Origin: Sceloporus undulatus
Taxonomy: Eukaryota > Chordata > Lepidosauria > Squamata > Phrynosomatidae
Length of the DNA stretch: 64,000 nucleotides
Reading direction: 5' to 3'
NCBI RefSeq assembly: GCF_019175285.1
Contig: NC_056528.1
Coordinates: forward strand, 13,073,961-13,137,960
Notes under the pieces: model-generated
The model's input: the letters and a program-made list of their open reading frames with translations, nothing else
Told to the model about the DNA's origin: nothing
Database searches by the model: none
Part shown: one piece after another, positions 26,101-35,100 of the stretch
How the letters are laid out: each line of letters begins with the position of its first letter
How positions within the stretch are numbered: position 1 is the stretch's first letter
Translations under genes and position numbers: made by a program

Positions 26101-29100
26101 TAAAAGCAAGCAAAAATGGCAGTTATGATGCTGAAACTGCCGGATGCTTAAGACAACAGTTTGAGATGTTTTACCTTGTTGGTACTATTCAACAGAGTCA
26201 GGATGTCTCCTTTCTTCATCGTCACCTCTCGAGGACTCTTCTCTTGATAATCATACAGAGCCAGAACCAGTTCTTTGCCAGTTTCATCATCAGTCGGAGC
26301 TACTTGTTGCTAAACACAAGAAAGAGTTGTTCCAAAGAAGAGAAAATAAACCTTTTGCTTTTATCCTATAAAGATAATTTCTGGGGTGGGGGAGCAGAAG
26401 ACACAAAAGGCTCTTTTCCAAAGGTTTTACAGATGTGTACAAAACCTTCAATTAGTAACCCTTTAGGGTCAAGTATGGAAAGCAAGAGTAGATAGATTCG
26501 CAGCAGCCACGGTGCCAAATTGTGCCATGGGTTACACATTGCCCACCTCAGCTAGTTAAGAGATTTCTTGAAAGGGTTTGACAAGCACTGCTTCACTGCT
26601 GCCCACCCAGCGGTAACATCCAGGGCTTGAAAGAAAAAGAAATCAGAAAGCAACAAGTGCCCATTCCTCCTTACCCGACAGGCCTGGGCCTGCTCCCTCA
26701 GTGCCTCAATGCTGCTGCCATAGGCGGACAGATCGGACATCAGGGCTTCATGCTTCTTGAGGAGAGCCTGGAAACAGAAGGACAAGTCTGCATTCTTAAC
26801 ATTTATACCATCGGATACCCTGCCAGATGTCCAGTGGCCGTGCTAAGGATTGTGGGAGTTGTAGTAAACCCCCAACTGGAGAGTGCTAGGTTAGGGAAAG
26901 CTGCTCAAGAACATTGTCTTACTTGGGATGAATTCTCCCATTTCAGGATGGTGACAATGACATACCTCAGCTGAATCCTCATCCTTTCCGTAGTCAGTGC
27001 TGCCCACAATGGGCTCTTTCTCCCTCATCCAAGACTCGGCCTCGTTGGCATCAGCAAAGTACTGTTGGGCTTGCAGAGAATCTTCCAAATCCTGCCGGCG
27101 CTGGGAGGCCTTGCCTTTCAAGGATTCCCATTTTTGGTTCAGGTCGTTCAGTTTGGCTTTCACGTCTTCGGCTGCAAAGTGCCCTAAGTGACAAGAGAAT
27201 GGCAGTTTCAAGTAAGTGGTGGGAAAGAAGGCACCTGAGCCCACCTCACACAGCCCTTTCTGCCACAACATTTACATTCCTGAGACGTACCTTCCTCCAC
27301 CATGGCATTTCCTTTCTGAGTGACTGCTTTGATGCGGGGTTCATGGCCTGCAATCTCGGCTTGTAAGGCTTGGTGCTTCTTCAGCAAGTTCTGAACCCCA
27401 ATCAGGTCCTTGCCTGAAAGACAAGAGAGACGGGCCACCATGATCTGCCATTCCAATCAATATAAATCACATAGGAGCCACTCTAACTCACATGGCTTAA
27501 TTACAGAGCATAATTCCTTCTGCAGCAGGAGAAATGGTGCTGGCTTTCCTAGGCATCCAGACTCTCCTAAATCAGTTTCTGGGCATCCTTAACAAATGCC
27601 CATCATACAAAATGTACCCAATAAAATTTAGGGAATCCAATACATTCTAAAAAGATGCCTGGACACATAACAGAACTACCCATCCAATACTCTCCCTGTT
27701 GAACAGAATGGTGCACAAACCTCTGTTGGTTGAAGCTGCAATAGGCTCCTTTTCTCTGATCCAGGTTTCTTCATCCTCAACATCCCGGAAAAGCTGCTGC
27801 AGACGAAGAGAATCTGCCAGCTTCTGTTTGCGTGCCACCATTGGATCTTTCAGTGCTTCATAGCGGGTGACCAAAGCCTCCTGCTTCTTTTTGATATTGT
27901 CGGCATCAAAGTGTCCTGCTTCCTGGAACTGTCGAGCTTGGATGGTGATGCCATCAATGCGGTCCTGAAACACATTATTTATTCAGATGTGTAGTAGCCT
28001 TCATATAAATGCCACTATGGAATTTGGTGCAAAGAATGCTTCCCATTCTTCCCGCTCAACTATGGAATGGAAAGGCTTCTTAGGACACTGTCCTCTTTCA
28101 TACCACACAGTTAGAGCACTAGGATTCCACTACAGCTTCTGTGGCTGCTTCCTACAAAATCCTGAAATTTGTAGTAATACAGTTGCACTTCCCTAAACTG
28201 CAAATCCCCAGCAGATAAAGTGGAATCATAGTGTATAACAGTGAGTGTCACAAGGATGTGGGAAAAGGCAGGCAGACGCTATACCTGATGAGCAGCGACA
28301 TCTGCTTCCAACAAAGCATGTTTCTTCTGAAGGTTCTGGACGTTTGTGAGGTCTTTCCCATAATCATCAGAAGCCAAGTGCCCTTCCACTTCATATAGCC
28401 ACAGTTCAATGTCTTCCACATTGCGGTTGAACTGCTGTTGCTGGTTGGCTTCACGAAGCTTAATCCCTGAGAAGGGAAAAAGAGAAGCGTTTAATTTGAA
28501 ATTCCTTTCAGTCCACTGCTCAACCACTATCTTGGGAATTCTGGAATAATTTGCAAAAGCCACCTCATCATTTCTGGAATGCTACAAAATGGTATCATTT
28601 GAAATTTCTCATTTGTGTCTCTTTTCACCGACTGGGCACATCCTTACCTTTCAATTCAGTGGCTTCCAGGAGCTTCTTCCACAGGCTGATGACTTCATTC
28701 ATGCGAGCGGCCACTTCGTCTGAGGCATAATGCTTGACATCAATCAACTTCTGCCCTGCTTTCTCCAGGCCATCGATGCGACTCTGGTTCGCAGAGAGTT
28801 CAGCTTCAAAAGCCTGGTGTTTCTGAACTTTTCCCTGAAGGTTTGATGGGTCCTAGCAAAACAAACAATCCAAAAAGTTGTGAACTAACAGAAGTTTTGG
28901 CACTAAGAGTTGTACAGGACAACTGTAATGATAGAAAGCCATTTCCAAAAGACTGGGATCTGCCAGATGTGATTTTTATGGCAAACTTTGTTCAGCATAC
29001 TGATATTGTCCCTAATTAGAGCTGTAAGGGTCTGGAATTTCTTGGGATGGTAAGAGAAGCACACTTCTACATATCAGAACCACCTTTCTCTTTCAATTCA

Positions 29101-32100
29101 ACACTCCCAACAACACATCCCAATCTGAAATGCCAAGGTTTTGGCCCCACCTTGTAAGCTTCATCAGTTGCAGTTTTCATCTTCTCGTTGACCCAGCTCT
29201 TCAGCTCATCCGAGTCTCTGAAAAACTGCTGCAGGTGGAACGAATCTGAAAGCTGAGTGCGGCGACACATGGCCCGTTCATGCAAAGCATTGCGGCGGCT
29301 CAACAGCTAGAATGAAGCAAGGGTAAGAAGGCAATCTCTCATTAATCTATTTGGTTAAGTTTAATCACAGCAAAACTTTCAATCACATCAACTGGAGAGT
29401 TCTAGCTTTTCAAAAATATGCTATAAAGGTGTACCAGAAAAACTTTGACTTACAGCATCCCTGCGAGTAGCAACATCTTCTTTCGCATAGTGATTATTCT
29501 GTATCAGTTTGGTAGCAAATTCATCCAGGGCCTAAAAAACCACAAAGCCATTTTAATTCACCTGGAGTGCACCAAGTATTTATGGAGTTAGCTACAACCC
29601 TGCAACTGTCAGCTAAATCCATCATTCCCCCTCCTGGTTGCACTGCTGTTATTTTCTCTCTCAGGTATGCAATATATAAATAACAGTGGATTTTTACCCA
29701 GCATAAATATAACTTACTGTTATTTTTTCTTCTTGGGCACTGAGGGACTTTTCAAAGTCCTCATGCTTCTTTAGCAGGGCTTCCACGCTGTCAAGAGAGT
29801 CTCCAAGGTCCTCATTTAGCAAGAAGGCCTGAAAGAGAGACGTTTGCATTAGAATGAGACTTAGAGACCACCCAATGAAATTTCACTGGTTGCATTTGCA
29901 GAACCGACAAAAAGGACTCCTTCACATGATGTGGAATTCATGTAAGGAGGTCATAGCCCCAAGATACGGAAAACGCCATCTGTTTAGGTCAGGGTTTCTC
30001 AACCTTTGGTCCTTCAGGTATTTTGGACTTCATCTCCCAGAAGTTCAAGCCACCTTGAAACTTGCAGACCTACTTTATCCTGGTTCAGAGTTAAAACTAG
30101 CAAGCTTCTGTACAGGATTCCCTAGGGCATATTACACCTCATCTGCTGAGGACGGGTTTCCCAGAACAGTAACATGGTGACCAGAAAGAGAAGGGATATT
30201 TCTGAACAAGGCAGACAAACACATTCATATGCATCACAACAAGCATTCCTTCTGGACAGCACTGCATAATAGATGGGTGTCCACACAAGCCTGACTATGT
30301 TGGTATGCTGTGCTCAGTACAGTGCCTATGACACTTACTTCTTGTTTGCTCATCCAGTTATCAACCTGCTCGGTGTCCCGGTAGAAAAGCTGCAAGTCCA
30401 TGCACTGTTCGTACTGCTGCCGACGAAGCTCCCACAGTTCCAGGAGGGCTGTTCTTTCCTCAGAAAGGATGGTCAGCTAAGGAAGGAAGGAGAAACACGG
30501 TAAACTCAAAAGGCAGGAGACTCATCACTCTCTCAAGAAGTCTATACTTTAGGACTAATAGAAGTCATGCTATTGGCCTCGAAAATTAAGCTTTCTTTTC
30601 ATTTCCTAGCTCATTGCATTTCAATGAACCATCTTACCTTCTCTCTAACTTCATCAGAGGCATAGTGACCAGCAGCGAGCAAAGCTTGACCAGATTCATC
30701 AGTGGATTTAAAACTATCTTCATGAGCATCAATTTCTCCCTGTGACCAAAAAAGTTTTTAAAAAGTAAAAGTAAAAAGAAAGAAAGAAAGAAAGAAGTAA
30801 TTTCCACATGCCCAAATGGCAACATAAAAAACCCACCCAGACACAATACGTGACACATGTGCACCTTCCCACTGCTGTTGTCTCTAAGAGATGCTCTGCC
30901 AGTGTCACACATACATCCCAACTACTACTGCTGCTGCCCAGTGGCTGCTGGGCACATTTAGTCTGGCTCCTCAGCAAAAAAAAATTGTCTGATGCAGGAG
31001 ACCCTACCAGCACAAATCTACCAGCCCCTTGCTTCACAGGAGCATGCAATGCCAACAGCATGGAAAGGTCTTGCCATAGTGGCACCTACAAAGGACCCAG
31101 AAGTCTCTGGCTTCCAGTGTGTTTCCAGGCCCAGTACAAAGTGATCATTTTAAGGGGAAAGGCCATAGCTCAATGTCTGAGATTCTCCTTCAGACAGAGA
31201 ATGATCCAGGTTCAATCCTTAGTTGGGAAAACCCCCTGCCTGATGAAGCTCTGGAGAACTGCTATTGCGAGGCAGCGGCAATGATACTGAATGACACGGA
31301 GCAAGGTCTGATATCCTAAGGACAGGGCTTTCCTAACTAAAAGAGACAGGCTCAATTCTGGGGCTCTCACCTTGTGTTCTTGATGTCTGTCCAGCAGAGC
31401 TTCAGCTCCTGCCACGTCATTCGCAAGTTCATCAGCATTAATCAGAGCCTTCATTTCTGTCACCCAACTAGTGAGATCCCGGAAGTCTGCAAGGAATCGC
31501 TGCAACCTGTAGGAGAGGAGGAGGAGAGACAAATGGTACAAGTGAAAAACAGGGTGCCTACACAGAAATGCCATTCTTACCCTTTTCTAGGACAGAAAAC
31601 CCACTTTTCACATTTCTGCATCATCTCCACTGGTTTCAACCCCTGCTTTCTATTCTTATGCCTTCATTGCTGTTTTCTCTTTTCAACTGTCTTTCTAGTT
31701 CCTCATAGTATTTGAGCCGCTCCTCCCTTCAATTAGTCTTCCCTCCTCAAAATCCACTTGGATAAAGCCATTGGCCACAATTCTGGCCACTAAAATCTAA
31801 AGAAAAAAATGAACTTGCCAGGAGTGTACAATAAATAGCCAGTGCGGTTCTAGTGAATCTTTACTAAAGTTGCTTATTATTTGGCCACAAATAACAGTGG
31901 AACAGAGGAGGTTTCTTCTTAAAGCAAGCCACAATCCATGAGGATAAAGCTGCAGGCTTATACGCCTCATAATGGATTAAAGGAATGCCACAAAAAGAAA
32001 TCATTAGAAAACTTGTTCTACTGCAGATGACAGGATAAGCCTCTTTCACTCCTCCTTCGGGAGTTAACGAAATTGTTTACTTTGGAAGTAAAATCCAGGA

Positions 32101-35100
32101 CGCACGCACACATAGTCAGCACCTTGGGAAAAGTTAATCTAAAAGAAACATCTGAAGATGCCTCTTTAACGGTTCTTTATTAATGGTTTGGTAATCTGCA
32201 TGTGGATTATTTTTTTGAAAGAAAGCAGGTGGATATGCATGCATGCCTTTTTAGAGGCAACGCAGCATTCTTACCTGTAGGAGTCATTCAGGCGAGCGTG
32301 CCTCTCAGCTGCCCGGGTGCGAATCTGCTCCCAGTTTGCAATCAGCTCCTCCCTTTTCACATGGATCTGAGAGGCATTGGGAGGGTGAGACTGCTGCAAT
32401 CTGTCAGCTTCTGCACACAAAGCCTTCACCTAGAGAGAGACACACAAGACAGAATAAGGTCATGACAAGTTCAGTTTAAGTTGATGAGAAACACACACTC
32501 TCAACTCTTCCCCAAAAGTAGGACTCAAGGAAGTTTTAATATGATAGTTCTACACATAAAGCATCTACTCCCTGTACCTTATCTTCAAGAGCAGCCAGAT
32601 CTCTCTCCAGGCCCTCATGTTTGCGAAGTAAAGCCTGGACACTTGCAAGGTCTCTGCCAAAATCATCGGAGGCCATCAACTGCTCTTTCTCTTTAATCCA
32701 GCTTATAGTTTCATCCACATCTCTGCAAGAAACAGGTCCCAATTTAGTTCATATGCATTTCACCATCAGGGTGAAGACAGCAGGCAAAGAACTCTCACAA
32801 ATGTATATCCCTCGTAGCGCATTCTTGCTATTCTTGCACAGGCAGAAGCCAAATTTCACCGCAAATACAATTACGGTAGAACATGCATCAGCCAATATTG
32901 ACCCCTTTAAAAGCTTGGGATCCGTGCTTCACATGGCAATTCCCTGCAAGAAGACACTTTTATTACATTCTAACGTCTCATACCAAGGACCAGAAAGGAC
33001 TCAGTTACAGAGACCAAAAAGAGTAAGACATGCCAACAAGTGTGAAGAGAGTCTCTGTCAATAAAGCTAACAAACAACAGAAGATACGGTTCATTTTTTT
33101 GGATTAGAGATCAAAGCAATGGACACAGATTCTTGCAGCTTTAAATGCACAATTTTATGTTAACTATTCATTCAGATTAAAAAAAATTAGCTGAAGTTGT
33201 TGAATCCGATCAAGTCCGTACCTGTTAAAACGCTGCACTTCAGCTGCTCCAAAGAGTTTTCCTTGCCTCTGAAGAGCCAGGCCTTTCAGCCGCTGCCAGC
33301 TTGCATTGACTTCATCTTGTTTGGACTTGATTAATTCTTCTTCAGGATGCTGCTCCTAGAAAGTGAAATTTGGGGCAGGGAGGAAGGATACCTTTAGATG
33401 AATCTGGACTCATGGAAGCCATTCCTTCCATCTTCGGATGGCTTCCATTACCATCCACCCACAATGGAATTCAACAGTATTTTTGCTGGACTTATGTATA
33501 ACCCTAAGCTTCCTTCTGTGCACTGGAAAGCTTAGAAGGTACTGGCAAGTTCTTTGAATTAATCCAAAGTGCTACTAGTTACAACTCTCATATCAGCAAG
33601 AAGGCCTTCTCCCGTGACCTCACCGAATGTGTCTGTGACAGTGGCTGGATCAAAAGAGCTTAAAGTTTAGTCTGCCTTGTAGAAGTAGGCAGTCTTTCAG
33701 GTATGTCAAAGACACAGAAGCCTGGGAGCTTCTAGAGCTACAGTCCAAAACATTGGCTATGCCAAGTTAGGGGAAATGTTCTAGGTTGCGAAGAGCCATT
33801 ACCTGGATAAGTTTGCCAGCAAACTGGTTCACTTCATTCATTCTCTCTTCATGGGCTGCCAGGTCTGTCTGGAACTCCTCAAATTTCTTCTGCAAAACCT
33901 CCACATGCTCCAGGTCCTGGCCAAGCTCTTCTGAGGTGACAATAGCCTCCTGCAATACATGATGACACCGGCTGTAGAGCGTATTGACATGCAGATAGGT
34001 ATTTTCAAAAAAGGGGAGATCTGAGCATCCCAAAAGTAACTTTCATCTACGTTTAAACCTAGAGATACCTTTCTGCTGCAAGGTGTTCTAAAGTTTCTTA
34101 TAAACTATCATCCTTTACATCATGTGCTGTTTTAATACAGCGTGTGCAAGCTTGCATGCCTTGGTTAAAAAAGCAAGACAGCAGACAATGGTGATGATGG
34201 CGTACACTATGCATTGAGGTTTTCAATAACAGTCTGGCATTGTCGTGTACATGTTAAGAAGAAACTCGAAGCTGTCTCACTGTTAGAACAGAAAACTGCC
34301 ATTTTCTGTTTTACCCATTTCTCTCCTTTTACTTTTGTACGCTCCCACCAGCTTCATTAAGGTCTAATGAGCTGCAAAAATCTATTTCTGAATAGTGATG
34401 AATCATTTCAATCATAGTTACATAATTATCCCACAAGCACCGCTTTGTGTGCGCGCGCACCAAATAAGGCTACCTCACAAGAGAGAACTGGAGGACTGCT
34501 CTGATGGGCCCAAAGTCCCGCGAGGCAACCAGATACCAAAGAGTCACCCTACACCAGGGAGCAGCCTCTCGCTCCCAAACTCAGGTACCTTATCATTGAT
34601 CCAGTCCATCACATCTTCGCATTCTCGTAAATACTGCACGAGTTTCTGGGCTTGCTGTAGCTTGACCCCTTTCTCTCGCATTTTCTCCAAGAGCAGCTCC
34701 CACAAACGGTGAAGCTCCTGAAGGCGCGTCTGGTGAGGTTTTTAAACACAGAAATTTAATTTAAGTCAACAAAAACTATACTGCAGATATTAAACTGAGT
34801 ATTTTTTTAAAAACCTGGACAAAACCTGGTGGACTTTTCAACCTTTTCTAAGGGTTTGGAAAAGGCAAAGTAATGTGATCTGGTATTAAATTCCTAGGTA
34901 TCAATACAAGAATCACACCTAGCGGTCACTCAACATTGGTCCTATTCCCTAATGGATTCAGCAACCTCTGAATAGATCCTCCTCTCATCTTCATATAAAT
35001 CTGCTAGTCCTAAATCCAACTGTTAGTCCTAGTCAGAGCAGACCTGCTGAATCAGTGGGAACTTGGAAAGCTAGCACTTTTATCAATGCAGAGTAAATAT

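Noticed and set aside
25686-26174. Intron inside the SH3 domain checked for the heart-type 20-residue SH3 insert exon
   Set aside because: No 60-base in-frame stretch with acceptor and donor was found; the insert exon may be absent or too diverged to see.
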